Of a stretch of 64,000 nucleotides of DNA, positions 1-9,346 are shown in pieces. The stretch is from Streptomyces fagopyri (lineage in GTDB: Bacteria > Actinomycetota > Actinomycetes > Streptomycetales > Streptomycetaceae). The stretch covers positions 7,564,001 through 7,628,000 of the forward strand of contig NZ_CP045643.1 of assembly GCF_009498275.1 (NCBI RefSeq), written 5' to 3'. Position numbers and translations under genes: made by a program. How positions within the stretch are numbered: position 1 is the stretch's first letter; each line of letters begins with the position of its first letter. The notes under the pieces are model-generated. The model was not told the origin of the DNA. It saw nothing but the letters and a program-made list of their open reading frames with translations, and did no database searches.

Positions 1-411
<411 letters not shown>

Positions 412-441
412 CCGGCCCCCTGCCGCGCCCTTGCGCCCCTT

Positions 442-480
442 CCGGACGGCCCCCGCGGTGAGCCCGCGCGGGCCGTCCGG
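442..480 (+). terminator. Probable terminator of guaB1
   Basis: Perfect 11-bp arms CCGGACGGCCC and GGGCCGTCCGG enclose a 17-nt loop, about 30 bp after the guaB1 stop. There is no T-tract, as is usual for Streptomyces terminators. Confidence 0.7.
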
Positions 481-780
481 CGTTCACGCACCGGCCGCCG
501 GTCCCCCCGCGGTCGGGGCCGCCCGCACCAGCCCGTCCGGCGGCCCGGGGACGGCGTGCGCGACCCTCGAAGGGGCCCGCGCAACGAACACGCGCAGGAC
601 CGTGATGAACGCAATGATCTTGCGGAGACGCGCAAGGTTGCCGCATTACGCCCGTGAAGGCCCGGCTCATAGGGTCGGGCGCTGTACATGGCGTGGCGGG
701 GACTCCGCTCGGTGGGTCCCTCCTGTAGGGGGCGCCGCCGGTCCCCGCCTCTCGACCGGCAGCGATGAAGGAGCCAGCGC
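481..780. other. Intergenic region upstream of the APC permease
   Basis: The whole gap between genes is 412-780. After the terminator I find no convincing gene. The stretch 590-700 is a little less GC-rich than its surroundings and probably holds the promoter of the permease gene, but I cannot assign -35 and -10 boxes with confidence. A ribosome binding site (GAAGGAG, 766-772) lies just before the GTG start at 781. Confidence 0.5.
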
Positions 781-2247
781 GTGCTCGATCCCGGCGCACC
801 CCCGCAGTCCCGTACCCAGAGCGCCCCACCGTCCCCGGGTGTCGGCGCGCGTCTGATGCGCCGCAAGCCCGTGGAACGCCTGATCGCCGAGGGCGGCCAG
901 GGAGAGGGCGGCACCCTGCGGCGCTCGCTCGGTCTGTGGCAGCTGACGATGATCAGCATCGGTGCCACGCTCGGCACCGGAATCTTCGTGGTCCTCGGCG
1001 AGGCCGTCCCCAAGGCCGGTCCGGCGGTCACCCTCTCCTTCGTGATCGCGGGTCTCACGGCGCTCTTCTCCGCCCTCTCGTACGCGGAACTGGCGGGCAC
1101 CATCCCGGTCGCCGGCTCCTCGTACTCGTACGCGTACGCGACGATGGGGGAACTCATCGCCTGGATCTGCGGTTGGTGCCTGGTCCTGGAGTACGGCGTG
1201 TCGGTGGCCGCCGTCGCGGTCGGCTGGGGCGAGTACCTGAACGAGCTGCTCGACGGCACCATCGGCGTGACCGTCCCGGACGCGCTCTCCGCGCCGCCCG
1301 GTGCCGGCGGCGTCTTCAACCTGCCCGCGCTGATCGTCGTCCTGCTCGCGATGGTCTTCCTGCTCGGCGGCGCCAAGGAGTCCGCGCGCGCCAACACGAT
1401 CATGGTGGCCGTGAAGATCGTCGCGCTGCTGCTGTTCTGCGCCATCGGCATCCAGGGCTTCAAGTCCGGCAACTACGAGCACTTCATGCCGCTCGGCATG
1501 GCGGGCGTCAGCGCGGCCGGGGCCACGCTCTTCTTCTCGTACATCGGCTTCGACGCGGCCTCCACGGCCGGTGAGGAGGCGAAGGACGCGCAGCGCGACC
1601 TGCCCCGCGCGATCATGCTCTCGCTGGTCATCGTGACGGCGCTGTACGTCGTCGTCGCGGCCGTCGCGGTGGGCGCGAAGCCCTGGCGGCGGTTCAACGA
1701 CTCGGAGGCCGCCCTCGCCGAGATCATGAGGAACGTCACCGGGCAGACCTTCTGGGGGACCCTGCTCGCGGCCGGTGCCGTCGTCGCGATCGCCAGCGTC
1801 GTCCTGACCGTGCTCTACGGCCAGACCCGCATCCTCTTCGCCATGTCCCGGGACGGACTCGTGCCCAGGGTGTTCTCGCGGGTCCACCCGAAGACCGGCG
1901 CGCCCCGCGCCAACACCGTGATCGTCTCGCTGTTCTGCGGTGTCCTGGCCGCGGCGATCCCGCTCGGCCAACTGGCCGACGCCACCAGCATCGGCACGCT
2001 CTTCGCCTTCGCGCTGGTCAACGTCGCCGTCGTGGTGCTGCGCCGGACGCGCCCGGAGATGCGGCGCACCTTCCGGGTGCCGCTGTCGCCGGTGCTGCCC
2101 GCGATCGGCTTCGCGCTCTGCGTCTGGATGATGGGCAGCCTCTCGGCCGTCACCTGGGTGGTCTTCGGAGTCTGGATGGCCGCCGGGCTCGTGTTCTACT
2201 TCAGTTACGGCTACCGCCGCTCCCGTATCGCCACCGTAGAGAAGTGA
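781..2247 (+). CDS. APC-superfamily amino acid permease
   Basis: A 488-residue integral membrane protein of the amino acid-polyamine-organocation superfamily, importing an amino acid or amine by proton coupling (substrate not predictable). After a ~45-residue cytoplasmic lead, TM1 carries the family signature GATLGTGIFVVLGE, where the unwound GTGIF segment contacts the substrate. About 12 hydrophobic segments follow, and the length is usual for the family. The GTG start at 781 has GAAGGAG 8 bp upstream. An Lrp/AsnC-type gene starts 10 bp after the stop, so the two are probably co-transcribed and the regulator may sense the imported amino acid. Confidence 0.9.
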   Translation: MLDPGAPPQSRTQSAPPSPGVGARLMRRKPVERLIAEGGQGEGGTLRRSLGLWQLTMISIGATLGTGIFVVLGEAVPKAGPAVTLSFVIAGLTALFSALSYAELAGTIPVAGSSYSYAYATMGELIAWICGWCLVLEYGVSVAAVAVGWGEYLNELLDGTIGVTVPDALSAPPGAGGVFNLPALIVVLLAMVFLLGGAKESARANTIMVAVKIVALLLFCAIGIQGFKSGNYEHFMPLGMAGVSAAGATLFFSYIGFDAASTAGEEAKDAQRDLPRAIMLSLVIVTALYVVVAAVAVGAKPWRRFNDSEAALAEIMRNVTGQTFWGTLLAAGAVVAIASVVLTVLYGQTRILFAMSRDGLVPRVFSRVHPKTGAPRANTVIVSLFCGVLAAAIPLGQLADATSIGTLFAFALVNVAVVVLRRTRPEMRRTFRVPLSPVLPAIGFALCVWMMGSLSAVTWVVFGVWMAAGLVFYFSYGYRRSRIATVEK

Positions 2248-2257
2248 ACCACCCGCA

Positions 2258-2710
2258 GTGCTGAACGATCTCGACGAACGCATCGTGCACGCCCTCGCCG
2301 AGGACGCCCGCCGCTCCTATGCCGACATCGGCCAACTGGTCGGCCTGTCCGCGCCGGCCGTGAAGCGCAGGGTGGACCGGCTGCGGGCGACCGGTGCCAT
2401 CACGGGGTTCACGGTACGGGTGGACCCGGCCGCGCTCGGCTGGGAGACGGAGGGTTTCGTCGAGATCTACTGCCGGCGCAACACCTCACCGGAGACGATC
2501 CAGCGGGGGCTGGAGCGGTACCAGGAGGTCGTGGCCGCCTCCACCGTCACCGGGGAGGCGGACGCGGTCGTCCAGGTCTTCGCGTCCGACATGCGGCACT
2601 TCGAGCGTGTGCTGGAGCGGATCGCGGGGGAGTCGTTCGTGGAGCGTACGAAGTCCGTGCTGGTGCTCTCGCCGTTGCTGCGGCGGTTCTCGTCGGGGTC
2701 GCCCACGTAG
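2258..2710 (+). CDS. Lrp/AsnC-family transcriptional regulator
   Basis: A 150-residue feast/famine regulator. Residues 1-60 form the winged helix (LNDLDERIVHALAEDARRSY, then GLSAPAVKRRVDRLRATGAI). Residues 65-145 form the ligand-binding RAM domain (VTGEADAVVQVFASDMRHFE). It starts with GTG 10 bp after the APC permease, so control of that permease by amino acid availability is the natural inference. The effector is unknown. A second, unrelated Lrp-type gene occurs at 41788. Confidence 0.92.
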   Translation: MLNDLDERIVHALAEDARRSYADIGQLVGLSAPAVKRRVDRLRATGAITGFTVRVDPAALGWETEGFVEIYCRRNTSPETIQRGLERYQEVVAASTVTGEADAVVQVFASDMRHFERVLERIAGESFVERTKSVLVLSPLLRRFSSGSPT

Positions 2711-2757
2711 AGGGGACGAGCCGGGGGCGGGGAGGGCTGAGTCCTCGGCCGCGGGTC

Positions 2758-2850
2758 GTGTGTGGCTGGTCGCGCGGCTCCCCGCGCCCCTGAAGGACGC
2801 AGTTCCCCGCACTCCTGTAAGGGCACGGGTGTCCGCGGTCCCGAAGGGCG
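2758..2850. repeat. Dispersed Streptomyces intergenic element (possible)
   Basis: The segment resembles the GC-rich filler repeated between many Streptomyces genes: 'ctggtcgcgcggctccccg', then CGCCCCTGAAGG, then 'cagttccccgcac'. It lies between the convergent Lrp and GntR genes and may serve as a bidirectional terminator. Recognised from memory, not from a search. Confidence 0.4.
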
Positions 2851-2872
2851 CGGCCCTGTCCCCGTCGTGTTC

Positions 2873-3613
2873 CTACTCCGCCGTCTTCCTCGCCATGGCG
2901 TTGTTCCCTATCGAGTTGTGCACGCTGAAGCTCACGGCGTCCGAGCGGTAACGGTCGTCCGACCACTCCACCGGGCGTCCTTCGCGGGTCGTGGTGACGC
3001 GGCGGACGCGGAGCAGGGGGCTGGTGCGGCGGATGCCGAGGAGGTCGGCGTCCTGGGCGCCCGCCGCCACCGCGTCGATGACGTGCTCGCCGTAGGCGAA
3101 GACCAGACCCGTGTCCTCGAAGAGCCGCTGGGTCACGGAGGGGCAGTCGGGCTCGATGGCCTCGACGGCACGGGAGATCCAGTCGGCGTACACCGTCCGC
3201 TCCAGGAGCACCGGCTCGCCGTCCAGGCCGCGCACCCGCAGGACATGCAACACGGCGGTCCCCTCAGGCAGTTGGAGACGCACGGCATCCTCGGCGGCCG
3301 CCGGACGGTACGTCTGCTCGACCACGTGTCCCGTCGCCTCCCGCCCCATCGTGCGCGCCCACTCGGCGAAACTGCGCAGCTCGGCGAAGCTCTGGCTGCG
3401 GCGGCTGGCCAGCACCACCCGGCGCGCGCCCTGGCGGGAGCCGATCAGACCCTCGGCGGTCAGGGCCGCGACGGCCTGCCGGACCGTGCCGCGCGCCACG
3501 CCGTACTGCGCCGCGAGGTCCGTCTCCGCGGGCAGCAGACTGCCCACCGTGTACTCCTCGCGGTCGATCGCCCGCCGCAGCTCGTCGGCGATCTCCTCGT
3601 GTCGCGCCCCCAT
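2873..3613 (-). CDS. GntR-family regulator with UTRA ligand domain
   Basis: 246 residues. Residues 5-70 are a GntR winged helix (AAQYGVARGTVRQAVAALTA). Residues ~90-235 are a UTRA domain of the HutC/PhnF type, which binds small sugars, amino acids or phosphorylated compounds. The ATG start has a good GAGGGGAA ribosome binding site. The gene is divergent from the ABC operon at 3825, with three inverted repeats between them, so it very probably represses that operon and perhaps itself. The HutC/PhnF-type domain and the phosphatase/phosphodiesterase gene in the operon suggest a phosphorylated effector. That is inference only. Confidence 0.92.
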   Translation of the reverse strand: MGARHEEIADELRRAIDREEYTVGSLLPAETDLAAQYGVARGTVRQAVAALTAEGLIGSRQGARRVVLASRRSQSFAELRSFAEWARTMGREATGHVVEQTYRPAAAEDAVRLQLPEGTAVLHVLRVRGLDGEPVLLERTVYADWISRAVEAIEPDCPSVTQRLFEDTGLVFAYGEHVIDAVAAGAQDADLLGIRRTSPLLRVRRVTTTREGRPVEWSDDRYRSDAVSFSVHNSIGNNAMARKTAE

Positions 3614-3633
3614 GCTTCCCCTCTGATCCGGCT

Positions 3634-3645
3634 GCTGTGCACAGC
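3634..3645. promoter_or_regulatory. Perfect palindrome near the GntR start (operator candidate 1)
   Basis: GCTGTGCACAGC is a perfect 12-bp palindrome about 20 bp upstream of the GntR gene start. It is a candidate autoregulatory site. Confidence 0.45.
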
Positions 3646-3724
3646 GTGACCAGCCTAATCGAGATCGGACGGTGATCTGGGCAGTGCGGGATTGTGCAGG
3701 GAATCGGGGCTCAGGGTTTCGCCG

Positions 3725-3738
3725 CTGTTTACGAACAG
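3725..3738. promoter_or_regulatory. Inverted repeat (operator candidate 2)
   Basis: CTGTT-TACG-AACAG has perfect 5-bp arms and a 4-nt centre. It has the same centre length as candidate 3, which lies 42 bp downstream, and sits in the divergent promoter region. Confidence 0.45.
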
Positions 3739-3766
3739 GACACCAGCGCCGGGCCTACTGGGGTCA

Positions 3767-3782
3767 ACTTGTTCAGACAAGT
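3767..3782. promoter_or_regulatory. Inverted repeat before the ABC operon (operator candidate 3)
   Basis: ACTTGT-TCAG-ACAAGT has perfect 6-bp arms and a 4-nt centre, about 43 bp before the translation start of the binding protein. This is the place and size expected for a GntR/HutC-type operator. It is the best of the three candidates. Confidence 0.55.
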
Positions 3783-3824
3783 GCCCCGCTTGCTCACACC
3801 CTCGTGCGTACTCCTGGAGAGACC

Positions 3825-4982
3825 GTGACCGTGTTCCTGCCGAGGACCGCCGTCCTCACCGGCGGCCTCGCCGTCGCCGCCGCCCTCGCCCTCAGCGCCT
3901 GTGGCGCGGCCCCCGACGACAAGGCGACCACCGCCGACGGCAAGAGCGCGGCCACCGCGACCTCCGCCGCGGACTTCGGTGGTCTCGACGCCCTCGTGAA
4001 GGCCGCGAAGAAGGAGGGCACGCTGCACGCGATCGCGCTGCCCCGTGACTGGGCCAACTACGGCGCGCTGATCGACGGCTTCACCAAGAAGTACGGCATC
4101 AAGATCGACGTGGAGAACCCGGCCGGCTCCAGCCAGGACGAGATCAACGCGGTCACCTCCCGCAAGGGCCAGGACCGCGCGCCCGACGTCCTCGACCTGG
4201 GCAGCTCCTTCGCCCTCAGCGCCGCCCAGCAGGGCCTGCTCGCCCCCTACAAGGTGACCGCCTTCGCCGACCTCCCCGAGGCCCAGAAGGACCCGAAGGG
4301 GCAGTGGTTCAACGACTACGGCGGCTACGTCTCCATCGGCTGCGACGCCAAGAAGGTCAAGGAGTGCCCCAAGACCTTCGCGGACCTGCTCAAGCCGCAG
4401 TACAAGGGCCAGGTCGCCCTCAACGGCAACCCCACCAAGTCGGGTTCGGCGTTCGGCGGCGTGTACGCGGCCGCCCTCGCCAACGGCGGCTCCTTCGACG
4501 ACATCCAGCCCGGCATCGACTTCTTCGGCAAGCTGAAGAAGAACGGCAACTACACGCCCGTCGAGTCGACCCCGGCCACGGTCGAGAAGGGCGAGACGCC
4601 GATCAGCATCGACTGGGACTACCTGAACGCCGGTTACGCCGACGAGTTCAACTCCAAGGGCCTCGACTGGACGGTCACGGTCCCCTCGGACGGCCAGTAC
4701 TCCCAGTACTACTCCCAGGCCATCAACAAGGACGCCCCGCACCCCGCGGCCGCCCGCCTGTGGCAGGAGTACCTCTACAGCACCGAGGGCCAGAACCTCT
4801 GGCTCAAGGGATACGCCCGCCCGGCCCTGATGCCCGCCATGGACAAGGCCGGCACGCTCGACAAGACCGCCGCCGCCGCGCTCCCCAAGGTCTCGGGCAC
4901 GCCGACCTTCCCGACCGAGGACCAGCAGACCAAGGCCAAGGGCGTCCTCGCCCAGGGCTGGGGCAAGGCCGTCTCCGGATGA
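3825..4982 (+). CDS. ABC transporter substrate-binding lipoprotein
   Basis: 385 residues. The N-terminus has a short basic start, a hydrophobic stretch and the lipobox LSAC, so the protein is lipid-anchored outside the membrane. The rest is a type-2 periplasmic binding fold of the AfuA/PotD-like family (KAAKKEGTLHAIALPRDWAN; later KTFADLLKPQYKGQVALNGN). I chose the GTG at 3825 because GGAGA stands just upstream and the signal peptide begins there. An in-frame start at 3672 would add 51 residues ahead of the signal. Overlap with the next gene (ATGA) indicates translational coupling. The family binds Fe(III), polyamines, thiamine, phosphonates and sugar phosphates, so the ligand is open. Confidence 0.9.
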   Translation: MTVFLPRTAVLTGGLAVAAALALSACGAAPDDKATTADGKSAATATSAADFGGLDALVKAAKKEGTLHAIALPRDWANYGALIDGFTKKYGIKIDVENPAGSSQDEINAVTSRKGQDRAPDVLDLGSSFALSAAQQGLLAPYKVTAFADLPEAQKDPKGQWFNDYGGYVSIGCDAKKVKECPKTFADLLKPQYKGQVALNGNPTKSGSAFGGVYAAALANGGSFDDIQPGIDFFGKLKKNGNYTPVESTPATVEKGETPISIDWDYLNAGYADEFNSKGLDWTVTVPSDGQYSQYYSQAINKDAPHPAAARLWQEYLYSTEGQNLWLKGYARPALMPAMDKAGTLDKTAAAALPKVSGTPTFPTEDQQTKAKGVLAQGWGKAVSG

Positions 4983-5881
4983 CCGTCGCCCTCACCGAGG
5001 CCGACACGGTGCCCGCCGCTGCCCCACGGCAGCGGCGGCGCCGCGCCGTCGGCCCGCTCGCCGTCCTTCCGCTGCTCGCCTTCGTCGCCATCGCCTTCGG
5101 GGTTCCCGCCCTGGCCATGCTGAACGGCGCCTTCACCGTCAAGGACCAGGCCACCGGTGCCGCTTCGTACACCACGGCCAACCTGACCGCCTCGCTCCAG
5201 GGCGCGTACCTCACCGCCCTGGTCGGCAGCGTCAAGCTGTCCGCCGTCTCGGCCGCCCTCGCGACCGTGCTCGGACTGCTGCTCGCCCAGGCCGTGGTCA
5301 CCTCCCGCTTCCGCGCGCTGCGCGAGGCCGTGCTGACCGCGTCCGGTGTCCTCGCCAACTTCGGCGGTGTCCCGCTGGCCTTCGCGTTCGTCGCCACCCT
5401 CGGCAACGCGGGCGTCCTGACCCGGCACCTGGGCCTGTCCGACAAGGGCTGGAACCTCTACAGCTTCTGGGGACTGGTCATCGTCTACCTCTACTTCCTG
5501 ATCCCGCTGATGGTCCTCACCATCACGCCCGCCCTGGACGGACTGCGCTCCCAGTGGCGCGAGGCCGCGCAGAACAACGGCGCCACGGGGGTCCAGTACT
5601 GGCGGCATGTCGCCCTCCCCGTCCTCGCGCCCTCACTGCTCGGCGGCCTGGTGCTGCTCTTCGGCAGCGCCTTCGCCGCGTACGCCACCGCCGCGGCCAT
5701 GGTGGGCAGCGCGGTCCCGCTGGTCACCCTGCAGATCGCCGACGCCATCTCCGGCAACGTCCTGGTCGGCCAGGAGAACGTGGCGCTCGCCCTCAGCCTC
5801 GACATGGTCCTCGTCGCGGGCCTGGTCATGGCCGTGTACCTGCCCCTGCAACGACGGAGCGCGCGATGGCTGGAAGCGTGA
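4979..5881 (+). CDS. ABC transporter permease (first)
   Basis: A 300-residue inner-membrane permease of the BPD_transp_1 family with about six hydrophobic segments. The coupling-helix EAA-type motif is visible as REAAQNNGATGVQYWRHVAL near residues 197-216. The ATG at 4979 overlaps the binding-protein stop by 4 bp. It pairs with the permease that begins inside its 3' end to form the membrane channel of the importer. Confidence 0.92.
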   Translation: MTVALTEADTVPAAAPRQRRRRAVGPLAVLPLLAFVAIAFGVPALAMLNGAFTVKDQATGAASYTTANLTASLQGAYLTALVGSVKLSAVSAALATVLGLLLAQAVVTSRFRALREAVLTASGVLANFGGVPLAFAFVATLGNAGVLTRHLGLSDKGWNLYSFWGLVIVYLYFLIPLMVLTITPALDGLRSQWREAAQNNGATGVQYWRHVALPVLAPSLLGGLVLLFGSAFAAYATAAAMVGSAVPLVTLQIADAISGNVLVGQENVALALSLDMVLVAGLVMAVYLPLQRRSARWLEA

Positions 5882-6699
5882 ACAAGTCCCCGCGGCCGCG
5901 CCCCTGGCGCGGCGTCGTCCTGGCCTTCGCCGGGCTCTACTTCCTCGTCCCGCTCGCCGCGTCCCTGGTCTTCACGGTCGACGTCCCGAACCAGGGGATC
6001 ACCTTCGACGCCTACAGCCAGATCGTCGGTGCCGACGGTTTCACCGCAAGCCTGCTGCTCTCGCTGGAACTGGCCGCCGCCACCATCGCGGTGGTCCTGC
6101 TGCTGATGGTGCCGGCGATGGTCGCGCTGCGGCTGAGCGCCCCGAAACTGCGGCCCCTCGTCGAGGTGGTCTGCTCGCTGCCGCTGGTCGTCCCGCCGAT
6201 CGCGTTCGTCGCCGGGATCTCCACCGTTCTCAAGTGGGGGCCCGAACACCTCTCCCACACCCCGCTGTTCCAGACGTTCGTGGCGCTGCAGAACCCCGAC
6301 TTCCCGTTCGTGCTCGTCCTCGCCTACGTCGTGATGGCCCTGCCGTTCGTGTACCGGGCCCTGGACGCCGGACTGCGCGCCGTCGACGTACGCACCCTCG
6401 TGGAGGCGGCGCGCAGCTGCGGGGCGAACTGGCCGCAGGCGCTGGTGCGTGTCGTGCTGCCCAACCTGCGCGGGGCGCTCCTGAACGCCTCCTTCCTGAC
6501 CCTGGCGCTGGTGCTCGGCGAGTTCACCGTCGCCCAGCTGCTCGGCTTCCAGCCGTTCGCCGTGTGGATCTACAGCATCGGCGGCTCGCAGGCCCAGCTC
6601 TCCGTCGCCGTCTCCGTGCTCAGCCTGCTCGTCACCTGGGCACTGCTCCTCTCGCTCGCCGGACTCGGCGGGCGCTCCCGTACCGCTTCCCGGGGATGA
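5866..6699 (+). CDS. ABC transporter permease (second)
   Basis: A 277-residue partner permease with about six hydrophobic segments. The EAA loop is LVEAARSCGANWPQALVRVV, and the C-terminal half has LGEFTVAQLLGFQPFAVWIY. The start at 5866 overlaps the previous gene by 16 bp and has GGAG 7 bp upstream. The stop overlaps the ATPase start (ATGA). Confidence 0.92.
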   Translation: MAGSVNKSPRPRPWRGVVLAFAGLYFLVPLAASLVFTVDVPNQGITFDAYSQIVGADGFTASLLLSLELAAATIAVVLLLMVPAMVALRLSAPKLRPLVEVVCSLPLVVPPIAFVAGISTVLKWGPEHLSHTPLFQTFVALQNPDFPFVLVLAYVVMALPFVYRALDAGLRAVDVRTLVEAARSCGANWPQALVRVVLPNLRGALLNASFLTLALVLGEFTVAQLLGFQPFAVWIYSIGGSQAQLSVAVSVLSLLVTWALLLSLAGLGGRSRTASRG

Positions 6700-7781
6700 C
6701 CATGACCCTCACCACGCACAACACCGCCCCGGCCGTGGAGAAGGCCGCCACCGTCGAATTCCGAGGCCTGCGCAGGGCGTTCGGCACGACCGTCGCCCTC
6801 GACGGGCTCGACCTGACCGCGCGGCCCGGTGAACTCCTCGCCCTGCTCGGCCCGTCCGGCTGCGGCAAGACCACCGCGCTGCGCATGCTCGCCGGCTTCG
6901 AACACCCCGACTCCGGCGAGGTGCTGGTCGACGGCGAGGACGTCACCCGCGTCCCCGCCCACCGCCGCGACGCCGGCATGGTCTTCCAGTCGTACAGCCT
7001 CTTCCCGCACCTCAGCGCCCTCGACAACGTCGCCTTCGGGCTGCGCATGCGCAAGGTGCGGACGGCGGAGCGCCGCACCCGCGCCGCCGAACTCCTCGAC
7101 CTCGTGGGCCTGGCCGACAAGGGAGAGCGCTTCCCCCACCAGCTCTCCGGCGGCCAGCAGCAACGCATCGCGCTGGCCCGTGCCCTCGCCCTGCGCCCAC
7201 GCGTCCTGCTCCTCGACGAACCGCTCTCGGCGCTCGACGCGAAGGTGCGGCTCAGCCTGCGCGAGGAGATCCGCAGGCTGCAGCAGGAACTCGGCATCAC
7301 CACCCTGTTCGTCACGCATGACCAGGAGGAGGCGCTGTCCATGGCGGACCGCGTCGCCGTGATGCGGTCCGGGCGGCTCGAACAGTGCGCGGCTCCCGCC
7401 GAGTTGTACGGGCGTCCCGCCACCGCGTTCGTCGCCGAGTTCGTGGGCACGATGAGCCGCATCCCGGGCCGGCTGGAGGCCACGACGGTCGAGGTGCTCG
7501 GACAGCGGCTGCCGGTCGACGGCGACGCGCCCGACGCGCGGGAGGTGGACGTACTGGTACGGCCCGAGGCGGTACGGGTGGAGGCCGACGACGCCGGTGA
7601 CGCCCGGCTCGTGGCCGGCGCGTTCCTCGGGGCCGCCACCCGTGTCACCGTGCGGCTCGCGGACGGCACCGAGGTGAAGGCCGACCTGCCCACGCACGAG
7701 GCCGCCGCGCTCGCCCCGGGCGCGGCCGTCACCGTGCGTCTGCCGGAGCGGCCGGTACTGGTCGCCGAGCGAGCGCACTGA
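6696..7781 (+). CDS. ABC transporter ATP-binding protein
   Basis: A 361-residue ATPase that energises the importer. Walker A is GPSGCGKTT, the signature is LSGGQQQR, Walker B is RVLLLDEPLSALD, and the switch histidine is in LFVTHDQEEALSMAD. Residues ~270-355 form a TOBE-type C-terminal domain, typical of PotA/FbpC-like importers. The start overlaps the permease stop; a second ATG two codons later is also possible. It completes the binding protein-permease-permease-ATPase set. Confidence 0.94.
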   Translation: MTMTLTTHNTAPAVEKAATVEFRGLRRAFGTTVALDGLDLTARPGELLALLGPSGCGKTTALRMLAGFEHPDSGEVLVDGEDVTRVPAHRRDAGMVFQSYSLFPHLSALDNVAFGLRMRKVRTAERRTRAAELLDLVGLADKGERFPHQLSGGQQQRIALARALALRPRVLLLDEPLSALDAKVRLSLREEIRRLQQELGITTLFVTHDQEEALSMADRVAVMRSGRLEQCAAPAELYGRPATAFVAEFVGTMSRIPGRLEATTVEVLGQRLPVDGDAPDAREVDVLVRPEAVRVEADDAGDARLVAGAFLGAATRVTVRLADGTEVKADLPTHEAAALAPGAAVTVRLPERPVLVAERAH

Positions 7782-7852
7782 CCGGCCCCGCTCCCGGCCC
7801 CCCGCCGGACCTCGCTCCACCGGACCTCCCCCCACTGATGAAAGAGAACGAC

Positions 7853-9334
7853 GTGACCCACCGCGCCACCCCCCGACTCCCGCTCCAGGCAGTCCTTTTC
7901 GACATGGACGGCACGCTCGTGGACACCGAGCGACTGTGGTGGGAGGCGGTGGAACAGGTGGCCGCCGGGCTGGGGCGCCCACTCACCGGGGCGGATCAGC
8001 CGGAGGTCCTCGGACGGCCCGTCGAGTACACCGCCGACTGGCTGGGCGCGGTCACGGGGACTCCGGCGGAGGGCATCGCCGCCGGGCTGCACCGGGAGTT
8101 CGCGGACCGCGTCCGGACCGGGATCGTGCCCCGGCCGGGCGCGCTGCGGCTCCTGCGGGACCTGGCGCGGGAGGGTGTCCCCACCGCCCTGGTGACGGCC
8201 TCGCCACGCGCTGTCGCCGACACCGTCCTGGACGCGCTCGGCGCCGCGCACTTCGCCACCTCCGTCACCGCCGACGACACCGAGCACACCAAGCCCGCCC
8301 CCGATCCCTACCTCGCCGCCTGCCGCGCCCTCGGTGTCGAGCCCGCCCTGTGCGTGGCCGTCGAGGACACCGAGACCGGCGTCGCCTCCGCCGAGGCCGC
8401 CGGGTGCGCGGTGCTCGCCGTACCCTCGCTCGCGCCGATCGACCCGGCCCCCGGACGTACGGTCCTCACCAGCCTGGAGGAGGTGACGCCGGACCGCCTG
8501 CGGGGCATGCTGGCGCCTCGCGAACTGCGGGTGATGAGCTGGAACCTCTGGTACGGCGGCACCAAGGTCGACGATCACCGGGAGAAGCAGCTCAAGGTCA
8601 TCACGGAGACCGGCGCGGACGTGGTCGGCCTCCAGGAGACGTACGGGAACGCGGCACAGGAACTGGCCGAGGCCCTCGGCTGGCACCACCACCGGGCCGG
8701 TGACAACCTCGGCATCATCAGCCGCCACCCGATCACCGCCCGCCTCGGCGACCCGGAGGTCGGCTTCTACGGTGGCACCGGGGTGCGGATCCGGCTGGAC
8801 GGCGGCCAGGAGGTGGCCGTCTGGAGCAGCCACCTCGACTACACGCCGTACGGACCCTACGAGGCCCGCTTCGACGGACTCCCCGCGTCCGAGCTGATCG
8901 CCCACGAGGCCGGCCGACTGGGCCAGATGCGGGAGATCCTGCGCGAGATCGACGCCGCGGCCGACCCGGCCGTCCCCGTGATCCTGGTCGGCGACTTCAA
9001 CAGCCCCTCGCACCTGGACTGGCCCGACGTCGCCTGGCCGGTGACCACGGCGGCCGAGGAGGCGGGCCTGCGCGACTCCTACCGCGAGGCCCACCCCGAC
9101 GCGCTGCGGGACCCGGGCACCACCTGGTCGCCGGTCCACACCGAGCACGAGGACGGCAGCGGCCGCCCCGAGCCGCAGGACCGCATCGACTTCGTCCTGC
9201 ACGACGGACGCGGCCTGCGTGTACTCGATTCCCGCACGGTCGTCACGGGCACCCCGCGCGCCTGGCCCGACGTGGCGACGAACGCCTGGCCCTCGGACCA
9301 CGCCGCGGTACTCACCACGTTCACCCTCGACTAG
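7853..9334 (+). CDS. HAD-family phosphatase fused to an endonuclease/exonuclease/phosphatase (EEP) domain
   Basis: About 493 residues carrying two enzymes. Residues ~10-215 are a HAD subfamily IA phosphatase: nucleophile motif FDMDGTLVDTE, motif II LVTASPRAV, and motif III/IV region HTKPAPDPYL...VEDTETGVASA. Residues ~226-490 are an EEP metallophosphodiesterase: VMSWNLWYGG, VVGLQETYG, VLVGDFNSPSHLDWP, DRIDFVLHDG and WPSDHAAV. All its catalytic Asn, Glu, Asp and His positions look intact. The GTG at 7853 has AAAGAGA upstream; an ATG at 7838 would add five residues but has no ribosome binding site. The gene follows the ABC ATPase by 71 bp and ends at a terminator, so it is probably the last gene of that operon. 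Inferred job: split an imported phosphodiester, then remove the phosphate. There is no signal peptide, so it acts in the cytoplasm. Confidence 0.88.
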   Translation: MTHRATPRLPLQAVLFDMDGTLVDTERLWWEAVEQVAAGLGRPLTGADQPEVLGRPVEYTADWLGAVTGTPAEGIAAGLHREFADRVRTGIVPRPGALRLLRDLAREGVPTALVTASPRAVADTVLDALGAAHFATSVTADDTEHTKPAPDPYLAACRALGVEPALCVAVEDTETGVASAEAAGCAVLAVPSLAPIDPAPGRTVLTSLEEVTPDRLRGMLAPRELRVMSWNLWYGGTKVDDHREKQLKVITETGADVVGLQETYGNAAQELAEALGWHHHRAGDNLGIISRHPITARLGDPEVGFYGGTGVRIRLDGGQEVAVWSSHLDYTPYGPYEARFDGLPASELIAHEAGRLGQMREILREIDAAADPAVPVILVGDFNSPSHLDWPDVAWPVTTAAEEAGLRDSYREAHPDALRDPGTTWSPVHTEHEDGSGRPEPQDRIDFVLHDGRGLRVLDSRTVVTGTPRAWPDVATNAWPSDHAAVLTTFTLD

Positions 9335-9346
9335 CCCGCTTCCCCA

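Noticed and set aside
667..2283. 538-codon open frame on the minus strand
   Set aside because: It is antisense to the APC permease. Its translation is rich in Arg, Asp, Gly and His with no fold or motif, as expected of the complementary strand of a high-GC gene.
2873..3613. GntR regulator named as PhnF with phosphonate as ligand
   Set aside because: The UTRA domain and the phosphatase in the operon are suggestive, but no C-P lyase or phosphonatase gene is present, so the name is not justified.
4304..4978. Long N-terminal extension of the first permease
   Set aside because: The frame is open upstream, but it overlaps the binding-protein gene and its translation is Arg/Gln-rich. The ATG at 4979 gives a normal permease.
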